Positions 6,264 to 14,688 of a stretch of DNA of 15,088 nucleotides are shown here, in pieces; position 1 is the first letter of the stretch; every line of letters begins with the position of its first letter. The position numbers were made by a program, and so were the translations under genes. Source of the DNA: Gammaproteobacteria bacterium UBA7376 (lineage in GTDB: Bacteria > Pseudomonadota > Gammaproteobacteria > Pseudomonadales > Azotimanducaceae); assembly GCA_002470275.1 (NCBI GenBank), contig DKNY01000003.1, positions 1 through 15,088 on the forward strand, read 5' to 3'. Below the pieces are notes generated by a model. That model was not told the DNA's origin. It searched no databases and saw nothing but the letters and a program-made list of their open reading frames with translations.

Positions 6264-7616
6264 TCAAATACCGTCCTCGACTACTTCGTCGGCCAAAAAG
6301 GGTGACCATGACGGTTCCCTTACATCCCCGGACGACGATGGCAGCCGATATCTGACGCGACCGTCTATCGAGACCACGGCAAGTATACCCCGACCTTGAT
6401 TTTGAGTCGCATAAATCAGCATGGCTCCATTAGGCGCCAGCGACGGCGATTCATCCAGGGAAGTCTCGGTGAGTACCCTCAGATTGTCCTGCTCCAGGTC
6501 TTGCCATGCAATATGAAAAACGCCGTTCTGGCGATGTACGAAGACCAAGTGCTGTCCGTCCGGCAGCATCCGTCCCCTGGCGTTGTAGTCCCCGACGAAG
6601 GTAAGGCGTTCAAGAAAGTTACTGTCTAACGCCACCTGATAGATTTGAGGGCGCCCGCCCCGATCAGACGTAAAGATAAGAGATTGCCCATCTGGCGACC
6701 AGGAGGGCTCGGTATCAATAGCCTGATGCCGAGTAATTCTTCTCAGCCTGCGATCTCTGAGATTCATGATAAAGATTTCCGGGTCACCACCACGAGACAG
6801 CACCATGGCAAGTTGTTCGCCATCTGGAGAAAACACGGGGGACCCGTTAATCCCCTGAAAATTCGTAAGTCGTTCTCGGTATGGGCCGTCGATATCCTGC
6901 AGAACAATGCTTGGCCGACCTGTCTCAAACGAAACATAGGCCACGCGTTCCCCATCCGGGGACCAACTGGCGGAAAGAATGGGCTCCGATGACGCGAACA
7001 GCGTGCGCGCACGCTCTCCGTCAGCGTCCGCTACTTCAAGACTGAACCGCGCCCTGCTAGTGCCCACCGCCTGGGCGAGTACATAAAGAATTTTTGTGGA
7101 AAAAGCGCCCCGAACACCGGTAATTTCTTCGTATACCAGGTCAGAAATTTTGTGCGCTGCGTCTCGCCACTGGCCCCGCTCCAGAGCCAGCCGACGACTC
7201 AGAATCAGTTGCTCAGCAGCCACATCGTATAGCTCAAAGGCTATTTTTATCCTGCCCTCTGCCCCAGCCGTCACGCTGCCGATCACTAAGTAGGCGCTGT
7301 TCAATATTCGCCAGTCACGAAAATAGACGTTCTCAGCCTTAGCCGGATAGGAAAGCATGTCCTCGGGAGCCAGCGGGTCGAACTGGCCGCTGCGTGCCAG
7401 GTCAAAGGCAATAATGCGCGACAAGTCCGATTGGTCAGCCAGCTCGCCTTCAACTTGAAACGGCACGACGGCGATTCTTATGGGCTGATCAACGCCCTTG
7501 TCGATAATAATCGTATCAAGACTGGCGACGGCATTCGGACTACAAAGCGCGAGCACCCACAAAGCCATTCCCAGAACCACTCCGCGTCGGCGCTCTTTCT
7601 CACCATCCCTGTTCAT
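6264..7616 (-). CDS. tolB: Tol-Pal system protein TolB
   Basis: TolB is the periplasmic beta-propeller that binds Pal and, through its N-terminal TolB box, TolA. The 450-residue protein starts at an ATG with AGGAAAA just upstream. It has a Sec signal peptide (RRR near residue 10, hydrophobic core 13-25, cleavage likely after AVA at 31). The TolB-box-like segment [12 protein letters not shown] follows at the new N-terminus. An alpha/beta domain follows (about 45-165). The rest is a six-bladed propeller with repeated WSPDG units, for example [25 protein letters not shown] and [12 protein letters not shown]. Length and layout are normal. It follows tolA by 55 bases. Confidence 0.98.
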   Translation of the reverse strand: MNRDGEKERRRGVVLGMALWVLALCSPNAVASLDTIIIDKGVDQPIRIAVVPFQVEGELADQSDLSRIIAFDLARSGQFDPLAPEDMLSYPAKAENVYFRDWRILNSAYLVIGSVTAGAEGRIKIAFELYDVAAEQLILSRRLALERGQWRDAAHKISDLVYEEITGVRGAFSTKILYVLAQAVGTSRARFSLEVADADGERARTLFASSEPILSASWSPDGERVAYVSFETGRPSIVLQDIDGPYRERLTNFQGINGSPVFSPDGEQLAMVLSRGGDPEIFIMNLRDRRLRRITRHQAIDTEPSWSPDGQSLIFTSDRGGRPQIYQVALDSNFLERLTFVGDYNARGRMLPDGQHLVFVHRQNGVFHIAWQDLEQDNLRVLTETSLDESPSLAPNGAMLIYATQNQGRGILAVVSIDGRVRYRLPSSSGDVREPSWSPFLADEVVEDGI

Positions 7617-7671
7617 CTGTTTTCCTAGAATCAGCTTGCTCTACCTTAATCGACGCCCGCCCGAGGTCAGG

Positions 7672-8388
7672 CTACCGTAACAAATCCTCTGGCTGGAATA
7701 AAAAATAGAAGCGACGGAAATAGGCTTCAAACAGCGCGTTATCCTCGGGCACCTGGAACCGCTTGGCTCTGCGAATAGCCTGTTCTGCCGAGCGATCAAA
7801 TGCGCCATTTCCCGAACTTTCCACCAGGGTGACAGAAATGACCTCTCCCGTGGGAATGAGATCAACCAGTAGGCGCGCCTTCATCCCGTTGCGTGCACTG
7901 GGCGGTCGGCTCCAATTTTGGCGCACAACGTCATAGATGGCGGCGCGATAGGACTGGGCAATCTCTTGATCCCGCTCGGCACTGAGTTCATCACTTTCCT
8001 GGGCCAGGGAATCTGACAGACTGGCCTCGGAGAGCAGGCCGAGGGCCTTCAACCGCTGCTCTCGCTGTAGCGCCTCCCGAGCCTTTAAGGCTTCTTGCTG
8101 ATTGATCGGCTTTGGCAGGTCCTGGCGCGGCGTGTTGTTGGCAGCAGGCAGGGGCGTGGTGGTTGGCGCCTGCACAGGCAAAGGTCGCGGCTTAGGCGTC
8201 AACGCCTTGGGTTTGGCCTTGGCGGGAGGCTTGAGGACGATAAGCTTGGCGTTGACGACCGAGGGCGTGACCACCTGGGCCAAGGATTGATCTCTATCCC
8301 AACCGTGGAGAACCATCCATCCGATCACGCCATGTAGCCCAAGGGCTAGCAGCAGAGGGCCTAAGTAGTAAGAGGGCCGCATCATCAT
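7672..8388 (-). CDS. tolA: Tol-Pal system protein TolA, short form
   Basis: TolA spans the periplasm and carries proton-motive-force energy from TolQR to Pal/TolB. This one has 238 residues, against 421 in E. coli. It has one membrane helix (about 8-28) with the conserved His at 19 but Ala at 15, where the usual S-x3-H motif has Ser. Next is a proline-rich tether with 13 prolines between 54 and 94, then one charged helix (about 95-147). A complete C-terminal TonB/TolA domain (about 148-238) contains VVRQNWSRPP and ESSGNGAFDRSAEQAI. The long Ala/Lys-rich helix of domain II is mostly missing. The first of three ATG codons (8388) has GGAGG 9 bases upstream. It starts 4 bases after tolR and is clearly coupled. 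Confidence 0.93.
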   Translation of the reverse strand: MMMRPSYYLGPLLLALGLHGVIGWMVLHGWDRDQSLAQVVTPSVVNAKLIVLKPPAKAKPKALTPKPRPLPVQAPTTTPLPAANNTPRQDLPKPINQQEALKAREALQREQRLKALGLLSEASLSDSLAQESDELSAERDQEIAQSYRAAIYDVVRQNWSRPPSARNGMKARLLVDLIPTGEVISVTLVESSGNGAFDRSAEQAIRRAKRFQVPEDNALFEAYFRRFYFLFQPEDLLR

Positions 8389-8392
8389 TTTT

Positions 8393-8836
8393 TCAACCCT
8401 CCAGATTGGGCGGGTCGGTGATCAGGCCTACGCTTTCCGCTCCAGCCTGCTGAAGCACCGTCATCACTCTCACGACGTCGCCATAATTGAGGCTTTGATC
8501 GGCCTTGATGTAGACGGGCACGGAGGCGCGCGCACGTAGAATTTTCCCAGCCTGCTCCTGTAACGAGAATACGGTAACGCGAGTGCCCTCCTCTTCCGCA
8601 CGACTGACGCTTTGAATCCCGACATTAAGAAACAGCGCGCCATCTGCACGCATAGAAACCACCAGCGGGTCCGACTCTTCCGTATCGATGGATTCAGAAG
8701 CCGTCTTCGGAAGGTCTACCTTCACGCCCTGTGTGAGCAACGGCGCGGTGGCCATAAAGATCACCAGCAGCACCAACATAATATCGATGAAGGGCACCAC
8801 GTTGATGTCGGTTATGGGTTTTCGACGCTGGCTCAT
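8393..8836 (-). CDS. tolR: Tol-Pal system protein TolR (ExbD/TolR family)
   Basis: TolR is the inner-membrane partner of TolQ in the proton channel that drives TolA. The 147-residue protein has a short cytoplasmic N-terminus (MSQRRKPITDINVVP), one membrane helix (about 15-36) carrying the essential Asp at 18 in PFIDIMLVLLVIF, and a periplasmic domain to the end with VPVYIKADQSLNYGDVVRVM. Length is normal for the family. A strong ribosome site GGAGG stands 5 bases before the ATG. It follows tolQ by 14 bases and precedes tolA by 4. Confidence 0.97.
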   Translation of the reverse strand: MSQRRKPITDINVVPFIDIMLVLLVIFMATAPLLTQGVKVDLPKTASESIDTEESDPLVVSMRADGALFLNVGIQSVSRAEEEGTRVTVFSLQEQAGKILRARASVPVYIKADQSLNYGDVVRVMTVLQQAGAESVGLITDPPNLEG

Positions 8837-8850
8837 GGTGGCCTCCAGTC

Positions 8851-9546
8851 CTATACCGCTGTGGACTGACCAGGACGCGCATGGGCCGCGCGATGCAATA
8901 TGGCAGACACCTCATCACCAAAGCCCTCATAGCGCTTCATGATGGCATCCACCTGAGCAGAGAAGCGGTTGTAAGCTACCGCTGCCGGGATGGCTGCCAA
9001 CAAACCCATGGCCGTGGCGACCAGGGCCTCAGAAATGCCTGGAGCGACCGATGCCAGGGTCGCCTGGCTCATATTCGCCAGAGACCGAAAAGCGTTCATG
9101 ATCCCCCATACGGTCCCGAACAGCCCCACCAGCGTACTGGTAGAGCCCACGGTGGCGAGGAAGGGGAGACTGCTTTCTAGCCTAGCCTCCTCCCGAATGA
9201 GCGAAACCCGCATGGCCCGCTGTACGCCTTGCATGACAGCTTCGGCATCGGCACCAGATTGGTCTGATAGCCGCGTGTACTCTCGAAAGCCTGCAACGAA
9301 AATACTCTCAATACCGTTGAGATTCTCCTCCTGGGCTAACTCAGCATAAAATTCGCGCAAATCTATGCCGGACCAAAAATGGTCCTCGAATTCTTCAATT
9401 TCCTTAGCCGCACCGCGTAGCAGCATCCAGCGTTGAAATATCATCATCCAGCTCACAACGGAGGCAAAGGCAAGCAGCAACATCACCAACTGGACAACGA
9501 TGGTCGCGTTTGCGATCAGCTCAAAGAGGGAGAGTTGCTGGGGCAT
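8851..9546 (-). CDS. tolQ: Tol-Pal system protein TolQ (MotA/TolQ/ExbB family)
   Basis: TolQ forms the inner-membrane proton channel with TolR. The 231-residue protein has three membrane helices (about 10-36, 130-155 and 165-190) and the long cytoplasmic segment between the first two, as in the family. The channel motif reads LATVGSTSTLVGLFGTVWGIMNAF over about residues 128-151, where TolQ proteins usually have SPY(I/V)GL; here TL replaces PY. The start ATG has AAGGAAAG upstream and lies only 19 bases after the ruvB stop, where ybgC normally sits. It is first in the tolQRAB-pal-cpoB series. Confidence 0.97.
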   Translation of the reverse strand: MPQQLSLFELIANATIVVQLVMLLLAFASVVSWMMIFQRWMLLRGAAKEIEEFEDHFWSGIDLREFYAELAQEENLNGIESIFVAGFREYTRLSDQSGADAEAVMQGVQRAMRVSLIREEARLESSLPFLATVGSTSTLVGLFGTVWGIMNAFRSLANMSQATLASVAPGISEALVATAMGLLAAIPAAVAYNRFSAQVDAIMKRYEGFGDEVSAILHRAAHARPGQSTAV

Positions 9547-9565
9547 AGGCTTTCCTTGTCTGTCC

Positions 9566-10618
9566 TTAGGGGTCGATTTCCAGCGACGGCTGGCTTGGCG
9601 AGAGCTGGTCGGGTGCGGGGTGAGGCAGACCTAGGTGAAGGTAGGTCCGTGGCGTCGCGACGCGTCCGCGGGGCGTCCGCATGAGATACCCTTGCTGGAT
9701 AAGGTAGGGTTCCAGAACATCCTCAATGGTGCCACGTTCCTCGCTAATCGCGGCGGCCAAAGCATCGAGACCCACAGGGCCACCACCGAATTTATCCACG
9801 ATGGCGGTAAGCAGGCGGCGATCCATGGCGTCAAACCCTTCGTTGTCTACATCAAGCAGATTGAGTGCCTCATCCGCGATCGCGGCGGTGACTCGGCCAT
9901 CTCCTCGAACCTCTGCCACGTCTCGGACACGACGCAGCAGACGATTACTGATCCTCGGCGTCCCGCGCGACCGACGGGAAATTTCTTCCGCGCCGGCGGG
10001 GTCTATGACCAAGCCTAATTTTTTCGCAGACCGAGTGACGATCTCTTTCAGTTCGGGGACCGTATAAAATTCGAGGCGCTGAACAATTCCGAACCGATCC
10101 CGGAGTGGACTAGTCAACAGCCCCGCCCGAGTGGTTGCGCCAACCAGGGTGAAGGGCTGTAGGTCTAGCTTCAACGACCTGGCTGCCGGACCCTCACCGA
10201 TCATGATATCCAGCTGAAAATCCTCCATCGCCGGATAAAGAATTTCTTCGACTACTGCACTCAACCTATGAATTTCGTCGATAAACAGGACGTCCCCGGC
10301 ATCCAGGTTGCTGAGCATGGCCGCCAAATCTCCCGCCTTTTCGATCACCGGACCCGACGTTGCCTTAAAGGCCACACCCATTTCCTTCGCCACGATATTG
10401 GCCAAGGTCGTCTTGCCCAAACCCGGAGGACCGAAGATGAGGGTATGGTCCAGCGCATCGGCTCGCTTTCTGGCAGCCTCGATGAAAATACCCATCTGCT
10501 CTTTAACAGCCTGCTGGCCGATATATTCCTGCAATGATCCAGGCCTCAAAGCGCGATCCAGACCAGCCTCTCCGGCCTCGCGCTGTGGCGATATAAAGCG
10601 ATCGGGTTCGATGGTCAT
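9566..10618 (-). CDS. ruvB: Holliday junction branch-migration helicase RuvB
   Basis: RuvB is the AAA+ motor that, loaded by RuvA, drives Holliday-junction branch migration. From ATG 10618 it has 350 residues, the usual length. Walker A GPPGLGKT is at 63-70 and Walker B with DEIH at 109-117. Sensor-1 GATTRAG and the SPLRDRFG arginine-finger region follow, then a C-terminal winged helix (about 255-335) with [21 protein letters not shown]. The frame extends 13 codons upstream, but the N-terminus [11 protein letters not shown] is the family start, and its ATG shares one base with the ruvA stop (TAATG), which indicates coupled translation. It is followed 19 bases later by tolQ. Confidence 0.98.
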   Translation of the reverse strand: MTIEPDRFISPQREAGEAGLDRALRPGSLQEYIGQQAVKEQMGIFIEAARKRADALDHTLIFGPPGLGKTTLANIVAKEMGVAFKATSGPVIEKAGDLAAMLSNLDAGDVLFIDEIHRLSAVVEEILYPAMEDFQLDIMIGEGPAARSLKLDLQPFTLVGATTRAGLLTSPLRDRFGIVQRLEFYTVPELKEIVTRSAKKLGLVIDPAGAEEISRRSRGTPRISNRLLRRVRDVAEVRGDGRVTAAIADEALNLLDVDNEGFDAMDRRLLTAIVDKFGGGPVGLDALAAAISEERGTIEDVLEPYLIQQGYLMRTPRGRVATPRTYLHLGLPHPAPDQLSPSQPSLEIDP

Positions 10619-11244
10619 TATGACGCGGCTCCTCGAGCAAATCGACGCAACACCCAAGTCACCAGTGCCTCGGTGCTCATATCTTTCGTCTCTGTTTCCT
10701 GCAGGGATACCAAGGCCTCAGCGATGGCCGCCGATGCTTGGTGCGGTTTGTACCCCAGGGCGATCAGGGCGTCCTCAGCTTCCTGTCCCTGACCCGCCCC
10801 GCGGGACGGCACCGGAACGGCACTCGACGCCTGACTAAGCAGCAGCTCAGTGCGCGAGCGAAGCTCAACCATGAGTCGCTCGGCTGTCTTTTTCCCGACG
10901 CCGGGCACGCGCGTGAGCTGAGCGATGTCGTTTTCCTGTACTGCGGCTGCTAGCGCCGCAGGCGGCATGGACGAGATGAGCGCCATGGCCATCCTTGGCC
11001 CAACACCGTTGATTCTGATAAAGATGCGAAACAAATCGCGCTCATCAGAATCTGCGAAGCCGTAAAGTAGCTGTGCGTCTTCCCGCACAACGAAGTGGGT
11101 AGAGAGTGAAATAGCATCTCCTACGGTACAGCCAAACTCGAGGACACGTGCGCTGACCTCCAGCTCATAGCCAAGCCCGGCCACATCTACAACCAGGTTT
11201 GTGCCATCAATATCGTCGACCGTACCCTTGAGTTTCCCAATCAA
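10618..11244 (-). CDS. ruvA: Holliday junction-binding protein RuvA
   Basis: RuvA forms the tetramer that binds Holliday junctions and loads RuvB. I start it at TTG 11244, which gives 208 residues beginning MIGKLKG, matching the family N-terminus MIGRLRG. GAGGA overlaps the ruvC stop 8 bases upstream. The longer ATG frame (from 11292) would overlap ruvC and add 16 unrelated residues. Domains are an OB fold (1-64) with the acidic-pin residues E55 and D56, two helix-hairpin-helix motifs (INGVGPRMA 78-86 and VPGVGKKTA 113-121), a flexible Ser/Gly linker (about 136-153) and the RuvB-binding domain III (about 154-208). It lies 11 bases after ruvC and overlaps ruvB by one base. Confidence 0.97.
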   Translation of the reverse strand: MIGKLKGTVDDIDGTNLVVDVAGLGYELEVSARVLEFGCTVGDAISLSTHFVVREDAQLLYGFADSDERDLFRIFIRINGVGPRMAMALISSMPPAALAAAVQENDIAQLTRVPGVGKKTAERLMVELRSRTELLLSQASSAVPVPSRGAGQGQEAEDALIALGYKPHQASAAIAEALVSLQETETKDMSTEALVTWVLRRFARGAAS

Positions 11245-11255
11245 AGTAGGCGTCC

Positions 11256-11738
11256 TCAGCCTTCGCTCATGGCTGCAGTATTGACATGGCATAGGGCAAT
11301 CGCAAGGGCATCCGCTGCATCAGCCTGCGGTTTCCCAGGTAATTTAAGAATCATCTCGACCATAAATCCAACCTGCTCTTTGTTCGCCCGACCGGTGCCG
11401 ACTACGGCACGCTTGACCGCACGTGGCGCGTATTCCACCACGGGCAGCGCTGCCGTGACGGCGGCGGCGATGGCAGCGCCGCGTGCCTGGCCCAGTTTCA
11501 GTGCCGATGCTGCGTTCTTGGCCATAAAGACCGATTCAACCGCCGCCAAGCCGGGCTCGTATTGGGTGATGATTTCTGCAATGCCGTTATAGATAGCGCC
11601 CAGTCGAGTTGGCAACTCTCCCTGCGGGGTTCGGATACAGCCACTGGCGATGTATCGCACCTTACGATCGCTCACCTCGATAATCCCATAGCCAGTCGTG
11701 CGAGAGCCGGGGTCAATACCCAGGATGCGCTTCGCCAC
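11256..11738 (-). CDS. ruvC: Holliday junction resolvase RuvC
   Basis: RuvC is the dimeric endonuclease that cleaves Holliday junctions in concert with RuvAB. This 160-residue protein starts at GTG 11738 with AGGA close upstream. The four catalytic acidic residues are present: D9 in [15 protein letters not shown]68 in AAVESVF, and D140 and D143 in [14 protein letters not shown]. The K/R-rich segment [20 protein letters not shown] (about 104-123) is also conserved. Length is slightly below the E. coli protein (173). It stands 23 bases after yebC, the usual order. Confidence 0.98.
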   Translation of the reverse strand: MAKRILGIDPGSRTTGYGIIEVSDRKVRYIASGCIRTPQGELPTRLGAIYNGIAEIITQYEPGLAAVESVFMAKNAASALKLGQARGAAIAAAVTAALPVVEYAPRAVKRAVVGTGRANKEQVGFMVEMILKLPGKPQADAADALAIALCHVNTAAMSEG

Positions 11739-11761
11739 CGTCCTAATCGCGACCCGCCACG

Positions 11762-12499
11762 CTATTCGTAGGCCTCGGCGGGAAACTCGCCATTGCTATA
11801 CACTTCCTGAACGTCATCTAAATCCTCCAGCGCGTCAATGAGTGTCAGCACCTTCCTTGCTTGCTCAGGCTCACAGGGACTGGTCGTTGACGCCATCATC
11901 GTCACTTCAGAGTGGTCTGGCACGAAGCCTGACTCGCTCAGTACACCAACGATTGCGTTAAGACCCTCCCAGGGTGTGGTAATGCTTATGCCACCATCCG
12001 CGTCACTGTCGATATCCTCGGCACCCGCCTCAAGCGCCAAGTCCATCAGCGCCTCCTCATCGGCGCCGGGGGCAAAATTAATGATTCCCTGCCGGGTAAA
12101 GAGGTAGGCCACCGAACCGTCGGTCCCAAGATTCCCACCAAACTTGTTAAAGGCATGCCGCACTTCAGCCACCGTGCGGTTGCGATTATCGGTCATTGCC
12201 TCAACCAAAATCGCTACGCCACCTGAGGCGTAACCCTCATAAACCAGTTCTTCAACGTCATTGCCCTCAGCTCCACCCGCGCCGCGCTGAATCGCGCGGT
12301 CAATGGTGTCCTTGGGCATATTCGCGCCGAGCGCCTTGTCCACAGCCGCCCGCAACCTGGGATTATCGTCCACAATGCCCCCGCCCAATCTCGCAGCGAC
12401 GGTTATCTCGCGAATGAGTTTGGTGTAGAGCTTGCCACGCTTTTTATCTTGCGCCGCCTTGCGGTGCTTGATGTTGGCCCATTTACTGTGTCCGGCCAT
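11762..12499 (-). CDS. yebC: YebC/TACO1-family protein
   Basis: Members were long annotated as transcriptional regulators (PmpR in Pseudomonas); more recent reports tie the family to translation of difficult sequences such as proline runs. The 245-residue protein begins [23 protein letters not shown], the diagnostic N-terminus. It continues with [17 protein letters not shown] (about 60-76), [41 protein letters not shown] in the middle and an acidic C-terminus. Length is typical. The ATG has GGAGG 4 bases upstream. It lies 77 bases after aspS, the largest gap inside the aspS-ruv segment, so a separate promoter is possible though I cannot define one. Confidence 0.97.
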   Translation of the reverse strand: MAGHSKWANIKHRKAAQDKKRGKLYTKLIREITVAARLGGGIVDDNPRLRAAVDKALGANMPKDTIDRAIQRGAGGAEGNDVEELVYEGYASGGVAILVEAMTDNRNRTVAEVRHAFNKFGGNLGTDGSVAYLFTRQGIINFAPGADEEALMDLALEAGAEDIDSDADGGISITTPWEGLNAIVGVLSESGFVPDHSEVTMMASTTSPCEPEQARKVLTLIDALEDLDDVQEVYSNGEFPAEAYE

Positions 12500-12562
12500 G
12501 GGACCTCCCTAAGTCACCTACGCTCGTGGAATCTTAACCCTTCTCGCCGTTCAGACATAAGC

Positions 12563-12581
12563 GCTAGTCAACAAGACTAGC
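12563..12581 (-). other. Hairpin spanning the aspS stop codon
   Basis: GCTAGTC and GACTAGC form a perfect 7-bp stem with a 5-base loop, overlapping the aspS TAG stop (12577-12579). No T-run follows, so it is not a standard terminator. It may moderate readthrough into yebC or protect the aspS 3' end. Confidence 0.35.
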
Positions 12582-14373
12582 TACTTTCCCCTGCATCTTG
12601 GGGCTCGACCGCTGGCGCCTTGGTTCTCAGACGAATATGCAGGTCTCTCAACTGCTGTTCTTCTACGCGTCCGGGCGCGTCCATCATGGCGCAGGCTGCG
12701 CTCTGGGTTTTTGGAAAGGCAATGACTTCACGAATTGACTGGCTATCCGTCATCAACATCACGAGCCGGTCTAACCCCAGCGCGATACCCCCATGTGGCG
12801 GACAGCCATACTGCAGAGCATCAAGGAGGAACGAGAACTTAGCCTTCCCCTCAGTATCCATCTCTAAAATGTCGAATACCGCCTGCTGCATGGCTTGGTC
12901 ATGTATTCGCAGCGAGCCACCCCCAAGCTCATAGCCGTTTAGAACCACATCATAAGCCGCGGCGCGAGCTTCCGTTGGTTTTTCAAGCAAGGCCTGTGGC
13001 GTACACGTTGGCTGGGTAAAGGGATGATGCTCTGCACTCAAAGAACCGTCTGGCGCTTGGGCGAACATGGGCCAATCAACGACCCAGCAGGGTTTAAACC
13101 CAGCCTCTAGGAGGCCGAGGTCACGCCCAAGTTCGTTTCGCAAGGCGCCCAGGGAGTCATTGACGACGCTGGCACGGTCCGCGCCAAAAAAGATGAGATC
13201 ACCGGTCTGGGCCTGCAATCGCTCCAACACCTGCTGCACAACCTGTTCAGGAATAAACTTCAAGATGGGCGACTGAAGGCCCTCAGCCCCTGCGGCTAAA
13301 TCGTTAACCTTCACGTAGGCCAATCCCTTCGCCCCATAACGCCCCACGAAGTCGGTGTATTGATCAATGGCCTTGCGCGACAGCGACGCCGCCCCGGGCG
13401 CGCGCAGCGCAACCACCCGACCATGAGGGTCGTTCGCCGGCCCATTGAAGACCTTGAACTCCACTTCCCGAAATAAATCAGCTACGTCGACCAGACGAAG
13501 CGGGTTTCGTAAGTCCGGACGATCTATTCCAAAGTCGCGCATGGCCTCGCTCCAGCTCAAGACCGGGAACGACGGCAGCTCAACGCCAAGCACGTGGTCA
13601 AAAACGTGTCGCAACATGCCTTCCGTCAACGTCATGACCTGGTCTTGGGTTGTGAAGGAGGCCTCAATATCGATCTGCGTAAACTCTGGCTGTCTGTCAG
13701 CTCGCAGGTCTTCATCGCGATAGCAGCGGGCAATCTGATAATAACGATCCATGCCGGACATCATCAGCAGCTGCTTATAGACCTGAGGTGACTGGGGCAG
13801 TGCAAAAAACTCCCCCGGATGCGTTCGACTTGGCACGAGGTAGTCGCGGGCTCCCTCCGGCGTTGCGCGGGATAACGTTGGTGTCTCCACCTCCCAGTAG
13901 CCCTCAGCTTCCAGGAAGGCCCGCACCTGGCTCGTTATCTGTGCCCGAGCACGTAACCGATCCTGCATTTCCGGTCGACGTAAATCCATATAGCGGTAGC
14001 GCAGCCGAACATCCTCACCCGCCTCCGAATATTCGTCTAGCTGAAAGGGCGGCGTCTTAGCGACATTAAGAATCGTCAGCTCCTTACCCAAGACCTCAAT
14101 TTCCCCAGTAGGCATCTCCGCGTTGACCGTCCCCTCCGGCCGTGGTCGTACGCGCCCGCGTGCCCGCAATACATATTCATTGCGAACCGAGTCGGCTGTG
14201 GAGAAGCTTTCTTCAACGTCTGGATCGAAAACGACCTGCAAAATGCCGGTTCGATCCCGTAAATCCAGGAAAATGACGCCGCCATGGTCTCGACGACGAT
14301 GAACCCAGCCGCAAATTTCCACTTCCTCTCCGTCATTTGCGGTGCGAAGGTCCCCGCAATAATGGCTGCGCAT
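12577..14373 (-). CDS. aspS: Aspartyl-tRNA synthetase (bacterial type), non-discriminating signature
   Basis: AspRS charges tRNA-Asp with aspartate in the cytoplasm. The 598-residue protein has the anticodon-binding OB fold (about 1-105), the class II core with the flipping loop TPEGARDY (171-178), QSPQ (194-197), motif 2 with FRDED-type [11 protein letters not shown] (217-227), the bacterial GAD insertion (about 290-420) and motif 3 GLDRL (533-537). H30 (RRRDHGG) and G81 (RPEG) match the residues of Pseudomonas AspRS linked to relaxed recognition of tRNA-Asn. E. coli has Leu and Lys there. This suggests a non-discriminating enzyme (inference). AAGGAAAG precedes the ATG, and a short hairpin lies in the leader. 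Length is standard. Confidence 0.98.
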   Translation of the reverse strand: MRSHYCGDLRTANDGEEVEICGWVHRRRDHGGVIFLDLRDRTGILQVVFDPDVEESFSTADSVRNEYVLRARGRVRPRPEGTVNAEMPTGEIEVLGKELTILNVAKTPPFQLDEYSEAGEDVRLRYRYMDLRRPEMQDRLRARAQITSQVRAFLEAEGYWEVETPTLSRATPEGARDYLVPSRTHPGEFFALPQSPQVYKQLLMMSGMDRYYQIARCYRDEDLRADRQPEFTQIDIEASFTTQDQVMTLTEGMLRHVFDHVLGVELPSFPVLSWSEAMRDFGIDRPDLRNPLRLVDVADLFREVEFKVFNGPANDPHGRVVALRAPGAASLSRKAIDQYTDFVGRYGAKGLAYVKVNDLAAGAEGLQSPILKFIPEQVVQQVLERLQAQTGDLIFFGADRASVVNDSLGALRNELGRDLGLLEAGFKPCWVVDWPMFAQAPDGSLSAEHHPFTQPTCTPQALLEKPTEARAAAYDVVLNGYELGGGSLRIHDQAMQQAVFDILEMDTEGKAKFSFLLDALQYGCPPHGGIALGLDRLVMLMTDSQSIREVIAFPKTQSAACAMMDAPGRVEEQQLRDLHIRLRTKAPAVEPQDAGESS

Positions 14374-14391
14374 GGCTTTCCTTTTTTAATG

Positions 14392-14415
14392 ATCGTTCTG
14401 GCTTTATGGAACGAT
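14392..14415 (-). other. Hairpin in the fmdB-aspS spacer
   Basis: ATCGTTC (14392-14398) and GAACGAT (14409-14415) form a perfect 7-bp stem with a 10-base loop. It ends 19 bases before the aspS start, just upstream of the A-rich ribosome-site region. It could influence aspS translation or fmdB mRNA processing. No T-run follows in the direction of transcription, so it is not a standard terminator. Confidence 0.35.
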
Positions 14416-14430
14416 AACAGAGTTCGTCTG

Positions 14431-14688
14431 CTAGCTATCCGATGTGCTGCTGCTTGAGGATTCTCCTCCGGAAGCACTTTCCGTGGGCGCAACGTTCTTC
14501 TTGCTCCCAGACTTAAAATCCGTTTCGTACCAACCGCCGCCCTTTAATCTGAAGCCTGATGCAGAAATCCGTTTTTTCAACGCCGGTTTGCCGCACTTCG
14601 GGCAATCCCGAAGCGGCTCTTCGCTGATTTTTTGCACGGCCTCGAGTTCATGGTTGCAGTTTTCGCAGCGATATTCGTAGATTGGCAT
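14431..14688 (-). CDS. FmdB-family zinc-ribbon protein
   Basis: This is an 85-residue protein with an N-terminal zinc ribbon, MPIYEYRCENCNHELE. Cysteines at 8, 11, 29 and 32 form the two CxxC knuckles of the FmdB/CxxC-CxxC-SSSS family (putative regulatory proteins of unknown mechanism). The middle GFRLKGGGWYETDFK (about 45-59) is also typical. The tail is a serine-rich, low-complexity run, again characteristic of the family. The start ATG has AGGAA about 6 bases upstream. It is the first gene of the minus-strand block and lies 57 bases before aspS, a common pairing in proteobacteria. Confidence 0.92.
   Translation of the reverse strand: MPIYEYRCENCNHELEAVQKISEEPLRDCPKCGKPALKKRISASGFRLKGGGWYETDFKSGSKKNVAPTESASGGESSSSSTSDS

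Noticed and set aside
10619..10657. Upstream ATG start of RuvB
   Set aside because: It adds 13 residues inside ruvA; the TAATG junction start gives the normal 350-residue protein.
11245..11292. ATG start of RuvA overlapping ruvC
   Set aside because: The added 16 residues are out of character; TTG 11244 gives the conserved MIG start with a ribosome site.
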